Source of the DNA: Fibrobacter succinogenes
GTDB lineage: Bacteria > Fibrobacterota > Fibrobacteria > Fibrobacterales > Fibrobacteraceae
Length of the DNA stretch: 64,000 nt
Assembly: GCF_902779965.1 (NCBI RefSeq)
Contig: NZ_CACZDK010000011.1
Location: forward strand, 1 to 64,000
Direction of reading: 5' to 3'
The translations under genes and the position numbers were made by a program. Shown here one piece after another: positions 8,749-16,122 of this stretch (position 1 is the first letter of the stretch; each line of letters starts with the position of its first letter). Under the pieces are notes generated by a model. It was not told where the DNA came from and did no database searches. It saw only the letters and a program-made list of their open reading frames with translations.

Positions 8749-8778
8749 TTGGACAATAATATCAATTCCTTCTATATT
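8749..8778 (+). promoter_or_regulatory. Sigma-70-type promoter of patB
   Basis: TTGGAC (8749-8754), 18 bp, TATATT (8773-8778), with CCTTC just before the -10. The same arrangement (TTGGAC-N18-TATATT with CCTTC) recurs at 12232-12261. Confidence 0.6.
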
Positions 8779-8831
8779 ATGTGCCGGCGTGAAAAGCCTA
8801 CAACTGCAAAATTTTGCAAGGGAGACTCGCC

Positions 8832-10043
8832 ATGTCAGAAGATATAGAACGAAATTTAGACTTTGATACCGTTATCGAGCGTCGCCACACGAACTCTATC
8901 AAATACGACTTCGCGTTGGAACGGCGTGTAGTAAAGCCTGGCGAGGATCCTTATAGCCTTCTCCCGCTTTGGGTCGCTGACATGGATTTCAAGACATCTT
9001 CATTTATCCAAGATGAATTGATTCGCATTGCCGAATATGGAATCTTCGGGTACAGCGAACCCAAAGAAGACTACTACGAAGCTGTCAAAAATTTCTACCG
9101 CCGCCGACACCACTATGATATAGAAGACCGCAAATCGATTATCAAAATTCCCGGTGTGATGTTCGCGCTTGGCATGGCCATCAAAGCCTTTTCAAAAGAA
9201 GGCGACGCCATACTCATTCAAGAACCGGTGTACATGCATTTCATTGACGCCATCGTCGATAACGACCGCAAAGTCGTAAGTAACGATCTTATTTACGGAG
9301 AAGATGGACGATATCACATTGACTTTGAAGATTTCGAAAAGAAAATCGTCGAAAACAATATCAAGCTCTTTTTGCTTTGCAGCCCGCACAATCCCGTTTG
9401 CCGCGTCTGGACTCGCGAAGAACTTACACGCCTCGGAGAGATTTGCCTCAAGCATAATGTAATCGTCGTGAGCGATGAAATCCACAGCGATTTCGTCTTT
9501 GAAGGTACGCACACCGTATTCGCCTCCATAAGCGAAGAACTGGCCAACAAATCCATCATCGTCACGGCGCCAACAAAAACATTCAACTTGGCAGGCATCC
9601 AAATCGCACACGCCTTCATAAAGAATCCATCAATCCGTCGCGCGTTCCGCAAGCAAATCTTTGCCACCGGTTATAGCCAAGTCAGCATCCAGGGAATCGT
9701 CTCGGCGCAAGCCGCCTACAGCAAAGGTGAAGTCTGGCTCGATGCCCTTCTCAAGTACATCAAAGGCAACATCGAATTTACAGACAAATTCATTAAAGAA
9801 AAACTGAAAGGCATCAAGCTTGTGCCAATGGAAGCGACTTACCTCGCATGGATAGACTTCAACGGGACAGGACTTTCGCCAGACGAAATCCAAGATCGCG
9901 TCCGCAACAAGGCACGACTGTGGCTCAACAACGGGATTTTTTTCGGGAACAACGGAGAAGGATTCCAGCGGCTTAACCTTGCTTGTCCACGAAGTATCCT
10001 GGTCGAGGCACTCGATAGACTAAAAGTTGCGTTCAATACATAG
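8832..10043 (+). CDS. patB: PatB/MalY-type pyridoxal-phosphate C-S lyase
   Basis: This 403-residue fold-type I aminotransferase-like enzyme of the MalY/PatB family cleaves C-S bonds of cystathionine or cysteine conjugates, releasing thiol, pyruvate and ammonia. Visible motifs are LPLWVADMDFKT (about residues 37-48), CSPHNPVCRVW (about 183-193), the aspartate in SDEIHSDF and the PLP lysine in TAPTKTFNLAG (about K247). The ATG at 8832 follows AAGGGAG at 8818-8824; the earlier TTG at 8814 lies before the SD. It has its own promoter but follows the sulfur transporter and precedes a LysR gene, so it could release sulfur from the imported compound or perform the last step of methionine synthesis. 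Confidence 0.88.
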   Translation: MSEDIERNLDFDTVIERRHTNSIKYDFALERRVVKPGEDPYSLLPLWVADMDFKTSSFIQDELIRIAEYGIFGYSEPKEDYYEAVKNFYRRRHHYDIEDRKSIIKIPGVMFALGMAIKAFSKEGDAILIQEPVYMHFIDAIVDNDRKVVSNDLIYGEDGRYHIDFEDFEKKIVENNIKLFLLCSPHNPVCRVWTREELTRLGEICLKHNVIVVSDEIHSDFVFEGTHTVFASISEELANKSIIVTAPTKTFNLAGIQIAHAFIKNPSIRRAFRKQIFATGYSQVSIQGIVSAQAAYSKGEVWLDALLKYIKGNIEFTDKFIKEKLKGIKLVPMEATYLAWIDFNGTGLSPDEIQDRVRNKARLWLNNGIFFGNNGEGFQRLNLACPRSILVEALDRLKVAFNT

Positions 10044-10057
10044 GCTACGCACATCGA

Positions 10058-10106
10058 GAAGCCCCCAGGAAGCCTAGAATCCACCTGGGGGTTTCTTCTA
10101 TTTTTA
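10058..10106 (+). terminator. Terminator after patB
   Basis: The stem CCCCCAGG (10062-10069) pairs with CCTGGGGG (10084-10091), followed by a T-rich tract. Confidence 0.85.
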
Positions 10107-10188
10107 ATATTCCTACAACACATATAGGATTAGAAACCAAAAATTTTTATATTTACCGTGTCACATCAATTTTAGGGATTAAAAAACC

Positions 10189-11133
10189 ATGACATTACAA
10201 CAATTACGCTACGCCATCGGGATCTCTAAAGTCGGTTCCTTCAACAAGGCTGCCGAATCTTTATTCATTTCCCAGCCTTCTTTGACGACAGCCATCCACG
10301 ACCTCGAAGACGAAATCGGCATCACGATTTTCAATCGCACGAGCCGCGGTGTGACACTCACGCCCGAAGGCGAAGAATTCATCGCCCGTGCAAACGAACT
10401 TTACAACCACTACACTTCCGTTATCGAACGCTACAGCAAAGAAGAACAGAAGAAAAAGCGCTTCGCCGTTTCAACGCAGCACTACTCTTTCGCTGTCAAG
10501 TCTTTCGTGAACATGGTGAAAAAGTTCAACATCGACGACTACGAATTTGCCCTCCGCGAAACCAAAACGAAAGAAGTCATCGACGATGTGACAAGCCTTC
10601 GCAGTGAAATCGGCATCATCTACTTGAGCGATTTTAACCGCAAGTACATCACCTATCTGCTGAGAGAACACGATCTCGTTTTCCAGAAGTTGATTGATTG
10701 CAACGCATATGCTTACATGTGGAAAAACAATCCGCTCGCCAAGAAACCTTACGTCAATCTCGAAGACCTTTCGGAATACCCGTGCCTTTCTTTTGAACAG
10801 GGCGAAAGCGGCAACTACTACTTCGCCGAAGAAATCTTAAGTACGAACGAATACCACAGAACCATCAAGGCGAACGATCGCGCCACCATGTTGAATTTGA
10901 TGGTGGGCCTCAACGGTTACACGCTCTGCTCCGGCATCATCAGCGAAGAAATCAACGGCTCCGATTACGTGGCCGTGCCCTTTAAGGACGCCAAGGGAGA
11001 AAATGACCGCAAGATGGAAATCGGCTACATCACTAAGAAGAACTTCATGCTCAGCACAATCTGCCGCATTTACATCCGCGAGATGGAAGAATACCTAAGC
11101 GCTTACACTTCTGAACATCGTTCGGAACAATAG
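10189..11133 (+). CDS. LysR-family transcriptional regulator
   Basis: This 314-residue regulator has an N-terminal winged helix-turn-helix (about residues 1-60, with GSFNKAAESLFISQPSLTTAI as the HTH) and a C-terminal periplasmic-binding-like sensor domain (about 90-300). AGGGA precedes the ATG. It lies directly downstream of patB in the same direction and is the only specific regulator in the sulfur region. LysR proteins such as CysB, Cbl and CmbR control sulfur genes in other bacteria with acetylserine as coinducer. The twin promoter regions at 2551 and 4601, with weak -10 boxes and dyads, are its likely targets. That link is inference. Confidence 0.9.
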   Translation: MTLQQLRYAIGISKVGSFNKAAESLFISQPSLTTAIHDLEDEIGITIFNRTSRGVTLTPEGEEFIARANELYNHYTSVIERYSKEEQKKKRFAVSTQHYSFAVKSFVNMVKKFNIDDYEFALRETKTKEVIDDVTSLRSEIGIIYLSDFNRKYITYLLREHDLVFQKLIDCNAYAYMWKNNPLAKKPYVNLEDLSEYPCLSFEQGESGNYYFAEEILSTNEYHRTIKANDRATMLNLMVGLNGYTLCSGIISEEINGSDYVAVPFKDAKGENDRKMEIGYITKKNFMLSTICRIYIREMEEYLSAYTSEHRSEQ

Positions 11134-11138
11134 CATTA

Positions 11139-11165
11139 CCCCGGTTCTATGAACCGGGATTTTCT
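11139..11165 (+). terminator. Terminator after lysR
   Basis: The stem CCCGGTTC (11140-11147) pairs with GAACCGGG (11151-11158) around a 3-base loop, followed by ATTTTCT. Confidence 0.8.
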
Positions 11166-11176
11166 ATAATTGTTTT

Positions 11177-12007
11177 ATGTCCCTTAGCTCTAGCATTTTC
11201 AACCGTACATCGCTCCTGCTCGGCGACGATGTCATGGAAAACATCTATAAAAAGCGAGTCATCATTTTTGGACTCGGCGGTGTCGGTAGCTGGTGTGCCG
11301 AAAGCCTTATCCGTTCAGGAATACAAGAACTTGTTCTCGTTGATTCAGACCGAGTTTGCATCACCAATGTAAACCGCCAACTGATGGCAACCCCCAAAAC
11401 CGTTGGCCAAGTCAAAGTCGAAGTCCTCAAGAAACGCCTTCTCGAAATCAATCCGCACGCCAAAATTATCGCGCTGCAAGACATCTACGAAGCTGCGAAT
11501 ACTGAAAAATTTGAGCTAGACACATTCGACTACATCATCGACGCCATCGACAGCCTCGAAAACAAGATGCAGTTGCTGTATCACGCGTCCAAAACTAAAG
11601 CAACCGTATTTTCTTCGATGGGAGCCGCCCTCAAGATGGATCCCACGCGAATCAAGGTCGCCGAATTCTGGAAAGTTTCCGGATGCCCTCTCGGACGCGC
11701 TCTCCGCGACAAGTTCAAGCGCAAAAAACTTTTCCCGAAAAAGAAAATCATGTGCGTCTATAGCGACGAACTCCTGAAAAATCGCGGGAAAAGCACCTCT
11801 TGCGGAACTGACGCTTGCATGTGCCCCAAAGTCCGTCACGAGCGCAGTGAAGCGGAACTCCAAAATGAAAACCTCGTCGATCACGAATGGTGCAGCACCA
11901 AGGCGCAAATCAACGGAACCATGGCGCACGCCACCGCCATTTTCGGATTCATGATTGCCGGCCTTGTGATGCAAGACATTTATCAAAAAGCAACATTACA
12001 GCAATAA
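11177..12007 (+). CDS. tcdA: tRNA threonylcarbamoyladenosine dehydratase (TcdA/CsdL)
   Basis: This E1-like ThiF-fold ATPase cyclises N6-threonylcarbamoyladenosine at position 37 of tRNA to ct6A. Its 276 residues fit the family. The nucleotide-binding motif GLGGVGSWCAESL (about residues 32-44) is followed by the VDSDRVCITNVNRQ segment that contacts ATP, and by the DAIDSLENK strand (about 120-128). The KSTSCGTDACMCP stretch (about 208-220) holds several cysteines, while TcdA usually has no zinc site. No clear SD is visible before the ATG, so expression may be low. It appears monocistronic between a terminator and a repeat-rich gap. Confidence 0.9.
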   Translation: MSLSSSIFNRTSLLLGDDVMENIYKKRVIIFGLGGVGSWCAESLIRSGIQELVLVDSDRVCITNVNRQLMATPKTVGQVKVEVLKKRLLEINPHAKIIALQDIYEAANTEKFELDTFDYIIDAIDSLENKMQLLYHASKTKATVFSSMGAALKMDPTRIKVAEFWKVSGCPLGRALRDKFKRKKLFPKKKIMCVYSDELLKNRGKSTSCGTDACMCPKVRHERSEAELQNENLVDHEWCSTKAQINGTMAHATAIFGFMIAGLVMQDIYQKATLQQ

Positions 12008-12039
12008 AAATTGTCTTCCTGGATTCTATTCCGAAAACA

Positions 12040-12182
12040 GTATTAACGTCATCCTGAACGTAGTGAAGGATCCAGTAATATTCTTACAACATTAACTGGA
12101 TTCCGCTCCTACGAACCTAACTCTACTAGGGGGCTAAAGCCCCAAGTATCGTATATCGTCCTTTCAGTCCTCGGAATGACGA
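12040..12182. repeat. Dispersed intergenic repeat (GGATCC / GAATGACG family)
   Basis: The left part, TCATCCTGAACGTAGTGAAGG followed by ATCCAGT, is mirrored by ACTGGATTCCGC about 25 bases on. A small hairpin, GGGGCTAAAGCCCC (12131-12144), lies inside, and the element ends CTCGGAATGACG. Related pieces occur at 18274, 19675, 37400 and 37908. Confidence 0.55.
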
Positions 12183-12231
12183 AAGTACTTAGCTATAGAA
12201 AAATTCTATAAAACGTCCTAAAAACAAAGTA

Positions 12232-12261
12232 TTGGACAAACTCATAAACGCCTTCTATATT
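12232..12261 (+). promoter_or_regulatory. Sigma-70-type promoter of the DUF4418/ABC cassette
   Basis: TTGGAC (12232-12237), 18 bp, TATATT (12256-12261), again with CCTTC before the -10. It is closely similar to the patB promoter at 8749. Confidence 0.6.
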
Positions 12262-12290
12262 TGGCATCGAACAAAGACTAGGAGGCATTT

Positions 12291-12719
12291 ATGACAAACG
12301 GCATATTTTTTGGAACTATAACAGTTTTATTAGGCACCATCACTTCGTTACTCTCATTCGTTTTGCTTCCTTTTTGCAAGCCTACGGAGGATTTCGTCAT
12401 GCGATGCCATTACACCTCCATCACTGACGGATTCGTAGGCATCGCAATCGCTCTTGTCGGCATCGCTTACCTGTTGTTACCCAAAGCACAGAAAGCATTG
12501 TCATTTGTAGTAATCGGTCTGGGAGTTTTAACATCGCTCGTCCCCACAGTCATTGTTGGCGTTTGTTCGCACCCGCACATGCACTGTCATTCCATCTCGT
12601 CCCCAGTCCTTCAGTTGATTGGAATCGCGATTGCACTTTTCGGAGTCGCAAACATCGCATTTTTGGCAAGTCGCAACTTTGAATCGGAGAATTTCACTAA
12701 TGAAATATACAACGCTTAA
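12291..12719 (+). CDS. DUF4418 family four-helix membrane protein
   Basis: This 142-residue integral membrane protein has four hydrophobic segments (about residues 4-26, 45-62, 68-88 and 105-125). Two periplasmic-looking loops carry Cys/His motifs: MRCHYT (about residues 37-42) and CSHPHMHCHS (about 92-101). This pattern is characteristic of DUF4418, whose function is unknown. AGGAGG precedes the ATG. Its last 20 bases overlap the following FtsX-like permease gene, so the products are probably made in step and act together. The Cys/His loops suggest metal or redox chemistry, but nothing in the sequence identifies the metal. Confidence 0.75.
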   Translation: MTNGIFFGTITVLLGTITSLLSFVLLPFCKPTEDFVMRCHYTSITDGFVGIAIALVGIAYLLLPKAQKALSFVVIGLGVLTSLVPTVIVGVCSHPHMHCHSISSPVLQLIGIAIALFGVANIAFLASRNFESENFTNEIYNA

Positions 12720-13890
12720 AATTATATATACCAATTTTTGGAGCCATCCTGTACGTAGCCTCGGCCTCGTGATTTTAACAGCCATCGCTTCGGCAACATT
12801 GCTTTCAGGTGTCATTTTTTCAAAAAGTCTTGACGCCGGATTCGAACAACTTTCGTCCCGCATGGGCGCCGATTTGCTTATCGTCCCATTCGGCAGCGAA
12901 GCTAAAAATCAGTCCGTTCTTTTGCAAGGCGACTTGAGCCACAAAACGCTCCCTCGCGAAGTATTGGACTTCACCCGCAAACTTCCAGGAGTAAGCGCCG
13001 CATCACCACAATTCTACTTTACAACGCTCAGCGCCAGCTGCTGCGACAAAAAAGTGAACATCATCGGTTTTGACCCCAAGACGGATTTTACCATCAAGCC
13101 ATGGATCCGTAGAACCTACAAAAAAGACTTTGTTCCCGGTTCTGTCATCGTTGGTAACGACATCAACATTGAAGAAGGTGGCTTCATCAAATTTTTCGGC
13201 AAGGAATTTATCGTTGTCGGAACGCTTGAACCGCTTGGCAACAAGTTGGACCAAGCCGTTTTCGCCGATGTCGAGACTATCGAAATTTTACGCAAGGCAG
13301 CCGCAGAAGTCGGATACAATTTCATCTCCGAAGGCGAACCCTCCGCAATTCTCGCCAACCTTGAAAAAGGTGCTGACTTCGAAAAAATTTCGCAAACGAT
13401 TCACGAGCATTTCGACAACTTGCATGTCATTCCGCGCAAAAACATGTTCGATAGCGTTATAGCAACCGCAGGCTCTTTCAAAATTGCAGTCTGGATTATT
13501 TCTGGATTCTTCTTGCTCATCGTGATTGCCGTGGTCTATATTGCATTCTCGGTTTCGACAAACGAACGCAAACGTGAATTTGCAACGCTCTTGGTTATCG
13601 GGGCTACACGCAAAAAGCTCACCAACATCGTTCTTGGAGAATCCTTGATCGCCAGCGGGAGCGGAGCCTTCGCCGGAACGCTATTCGGAACGGTCGCAAT
13701 CCTCTCCTTCCGTTTTTTGATTCAAGAAAACTTGCAAATACCCTTTTCACTCCCTAACACATCAACCATTCTTTTAACGATTGTCGGAGCTTTGTTCATC
13801 CCCGCCATTGCAGGGCTTGGAGCTTCATACCACATTGCTAAAAAAGTCGGAAAAATCGATGTTTACACCGCATTAAAGGAGGACGCTTAA
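12700..13890 (+). CDS. FtsX/MacB-like ABC transporter permease
   Basis: This 396-residue permease has an N-terminal transmembrane helix (about residues 19-40), a large extracytoplasmic domain (about 45-265) and three C-terminal helices (about 270-390), the MacB/LolC topology. The periplasmic domain includes LSASCCDKKVNIIGFD (about residues 109-124), with a vicinal cysteine pair not general in FtsX proteins. The ATG at 12700 lies inside the end of the DUF4418 gene. An earlier start would read through that gene. The ATPase gene starts at its stop codon. Export or lipoprotein/cofactor extraction are possible roles. Confidence 0.82.
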   Translation: MKYTTLKIIYTNFWSHPVRSLGLVILTAIASATLLSGVIFSKSLDAGFEQLSSRMGADLLIVPFGSEAKNQSVLLQGDLSHKTLPREVLDFTRKLPGVSAASPQFYFTTLSASCCDKKVNIIGFDPKTDFTIKPWIRRTYKKDFVPGSVIVGNDINIEEGGFIKFFGKEFIVVGTLEPLGNKLDQAVFADVETIEILRKAAAEVGYNFISEGEPSAILANLEKGADFEKISQTIHEHFDNLHVIPRKNMFDSVIATAGSFKIAVWIISGFFLLIVIAVVYIAFSVSTNERKREFATLLVIGATRKKLTNIVLGESLIASGSGAFAGTLFGTVAILSFRFLIQENLQIPFSLPNTSTILLTIVGALFIPAIAGLGASYHIAKKVGKIDVYTALKEDA

Positions 13891-14573
13891 TGATACTTAA
13901 TGGAAACAACATAACAAAGCAATATACACGACGTGGCGAAAAATTTAATGCGGTCAACAACGCTGATTTCTTCGCTTGGTCAGGGGATTTCACCGTCATC
14001 TTCGGAGAATCCGGAAGTGGCAAGAGTACACTCTTGAATGCACTCGCAGGCGTTACCGCCCCCACATCAGGGAACGTCGAAATTGACGGGCAGCCGCTCT
14101 TCAACTTGAACGACGAGGATCTTGCTCGTTTGCGCAACGAGCGCATCGGGTACATTCCGCAAAATGCAGCAAGTCTTTCTGCATTCACCGTGGCCGAAAA
14201 CATCACTTTGACATCGACCTTATACAACAAGAAAATAGATAAGGAACATATCAAAGCGCTGTTAAACAAGCTCGGCATTGCGCACCTCGCCAACGAACAC
14301 CCGCAAAATCTTTCCGGTGGTGAATTGCGTCGCGTTGCAATCGCACGCGCTCTCGCCAACAAGCCTGACTTGATTATTGCCGATGAACCGACAAGCAATC
14401 TCGACGAAGAAAACAGCCGTAAAGTCTATAGCCTTTTTGCAAGGCTTGCGCGCAGCGGTGTCGCGGTCGTTATCGCCACGCATGACAAAAATGCATTCGG
14501 CTACAGCAATCGCATTTACCACATGAAATCAGGCTCGCTCGTGCCTGATATCGGAGAATACGGTAACCTGTAA
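13890..14573 (+). CDS. LolD/MacB-type ABC transporter ATPase
   Basis: This 227-residue ATPase is of standard LolD length. Walker A is GESGSGKST (about residues 39-47), the Q-loop is PQNAASLSAF, the signature is LSGGELRRV, Walker B is LIIADEPTSNLD and the H-loop is IATHDKN. The ATG overlaps the last base of the permease stop (TTAATGATA), so the pair is coupled. It energises the permease for mechanotransmission, not classical substrate translocation, judging by the family. Confidence 0.88.
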   Translation: MILNGNNITKQYTRRGEKFNAVNNADFFAWSGDFTVIFGESGSGKSTLLNALAGVTAPTSGNVEIDGQPLFNLNDEDLARLRNERIGYIPQNAASLSAFTVAENITLTSTLYNKKIDKEHIKALLNKLGIAHLANEHPQNLSGGELRRVAIARALANKPDLIIADEPTSNLDEENSRKVYSLFARLARSGVAVVIATHDKNAFGYSNRIYHMKSGSLVPDIGEYGNL

Positions 14574-14590
14574 AATTCTAACTTTAGGTC

Positions 14591-16030
14591 ATGAAACTTC
14601 TCATCATCTACTTTCTTGTTCTTGGATTCATTTGCATCCGCGACTTGTTCAAGGTCAAGAATTTCGACGATTACGTTGTTGCAGGCCGTAAGCAGAGCAG
14701 TCCATTCGTTTTCATGAGCCTCATGGCCACAGTCCTTGGGGCGTCAGCTACGGTGGGCATTGCCGCACGTGCCGAAAGCATCGGCTTCGCCGCATTTTGG
14801 TGGCTCGGCGTCGGAGCTATTGGATTCTGGTTCCAGGCCGCATTTCTGAGCAAACCGGTTCATGACCTTGATGTGAGAACGCTCCCCGAAATTGCAGAAA
14901 AGACCGTCGGGAAAACAGGGCGAAAGCTTGTCGCATTTATCATCGCTATTTCGTGGATTGGGATTATCGCAGCGCAATTTGCAGCCGTCGCAGGATTCAT
15001 CGGGCTTGTGCTAGGGCATGATGCAGGCACGCAATCGGTTTTGATTACCGCAGTCATCGTGATTGTCTATACGCTATTGGGCGGGCAGCTTTCAGTTGTT
15101 CGTACCGACGCACTGCAATTCGGAATTTTGACACTCGGATTTTTTGCAGCCGCCATTTACCTGTTCGGTGGATTTTCCGGCGCGGAAAATGCGGTACTCC
15201 AAACTGTGCAAAACATCGTTGACGGAGCAGCCGCAATTGCGAATGGAACCGCCGCGAACTCCGCAATCGCAACAACATCCGCAGGCCTCGCGACCTTCGG
15301 CGACTTTTCGCTATTGAACGAAAAATTCGGTTTCGCCGATTTAGCGATGATGCTCTTCACCGTTGGCGGCGCGTACTTCCTCGGCCCTGACGTGATTTCA
15401 AGAAACCTCGTTGCCAAAGATTCTTCATCTGCACGCAGGGCTGTTGTTGCCGGTAGTTTCGCCATACTCGTCTTTAGCGTGGTAATCGTTTTGCTTGGCA
15501 TGTGGGCAGCCACTTACGCCCCGAATGCCGCAGGCACCAGCGTGAATCCTTTGTTCCGCCTCGCCTCCGGCGTGCTCCCGCTTCCACTTGCTGCCCTCCT
15601 ATCCGTTGGGCTTTTGTCCGCGCTACTTTCGTCGGCAGACACATGCCTTATCAATTCCGCCGCCATTTTCGGAAGCGACATTCTAAACACGCGCCGCATT
15701 TCCATCGTGCGTTTGCTCGTCGTTGTTATCGGCATCATCGCCACATACCTTGCGCTCCAAGGCAAAGACATCATCGGGCTTTTGACGATGGCGTATTCCG
15801 TTTACACGCCGGGAATTGTGGCCCCGCTCGCCGTCGCCATCATTGCACATAAAAAATTCAACATCAAGAAATCGCTGTGGTACGCAGGCGTTGTTATCGG
15901 CGGGCTCTTCGGGCTCATTCCAGCAATCCTCGCCTCCACCGCAAAAATCCAAAGCCCTGCTTACTTGCCGCTTGTCGGGATTGCAATATCGCTAGTGTTC
16001 GCGCTGGCGAGCTTAAGAAAGAAATCCTAA
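14591..16030 (+). CDS. Sodium:solute symporter family (SSS) transporter
   Basis: This 479-residue inner-membrane symporter has about 12-13 hydrophobic helices. N-terminal features match the SSS family: DDYVVAGRKQSSPF (about residues 21-34), then a second helix with GASATVGIAARAESIGFAAF. The conserved RTDALQFGI (about 171-179) and SADTCLINSAAIFGSDI (about 351-367) segments are also family-typical. The start is 18 bases after the ATPase stop, so it may be in the same transcript. The substrate (amino acid, sugar, carboxylate or pantothenate) cannot be read from sequence. Confidence 0.85.
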   Translation: MKLLIIYFLVLGFICIRDLFKVKNFDDYVVAGRKQSSPFVFMSLMATVLGASATVGIAARAESIGFAAFWWLGVGAIGFWFQAAFLSKPVHDLDVRTLPEIAEKTVGKTGRKLVAFIIAISWIGIIAAQFAAVAGFIGLVLGHDAGTQSVLITAVIVIVYTLLGGQLSVVRTDALQFGILTLGFFAAAIYLFGGFSGAENAVLQTVQNIVDGAAAIANGTAANSAIATTSAGLATFGDFSLLNEKFGFADLAMMLFTVGGAYFLGPDVISRNLVAKDSSSARRAVVAGSFAILVFSVVIVLLGMWAATYAPNAAGTSVNPLFRLASGVLPLPLAALLSVGLLSALLSSADTCLINSAAIFGSDILNTRRISIVRLLVVVIGIIATYLALQGKDIIGLLTMAYSVYTPGIVAPLAVAIIAHKKFNIKKSLWYAGVVIGGLFGLIPAILASTAKIQSPAYLPLVGIAISLVFALASLRKKS

Positions 16031-16036
16031 AGGGAG

Positions 16037-16092
16037 ATGCCCGATCGGTGTCGGGCATGACATAAAAAAGTCGCGAGCATTCCCGCGACTTT
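16037..16092. terminator. Double hairpin between convergent symporter and glnN
   Basis: Hairpin 1 is ATGCCCGA (16037-16044) with TCGGGCAT (16051-16058), a GGGCATGAC-type repeat. Hairpin 2 is AAAGTCGCG (16067-16075) with CGCGACTTT (16084-16092). Read on the minus strand, hairpin 2 is followed by a T run (complement of 16064-16069), giving glnN a terminator. Confidence 0.75.
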
Positions 16093-16094
16093 CC

Positions 16095-16122
16095 CTGTCT
16101 ACTTCTAACTTCCTACTGTCTA
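16095..16122. repeat. CTAC-rich short repeat abutting the glnN stop
   Basis: CTGTCTACTTC-TAACTTC-CTACTGTCTACT consists of near-heptamer units. The same units occur in an inverted pair at 42555-42719. Confidence 0.45.
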
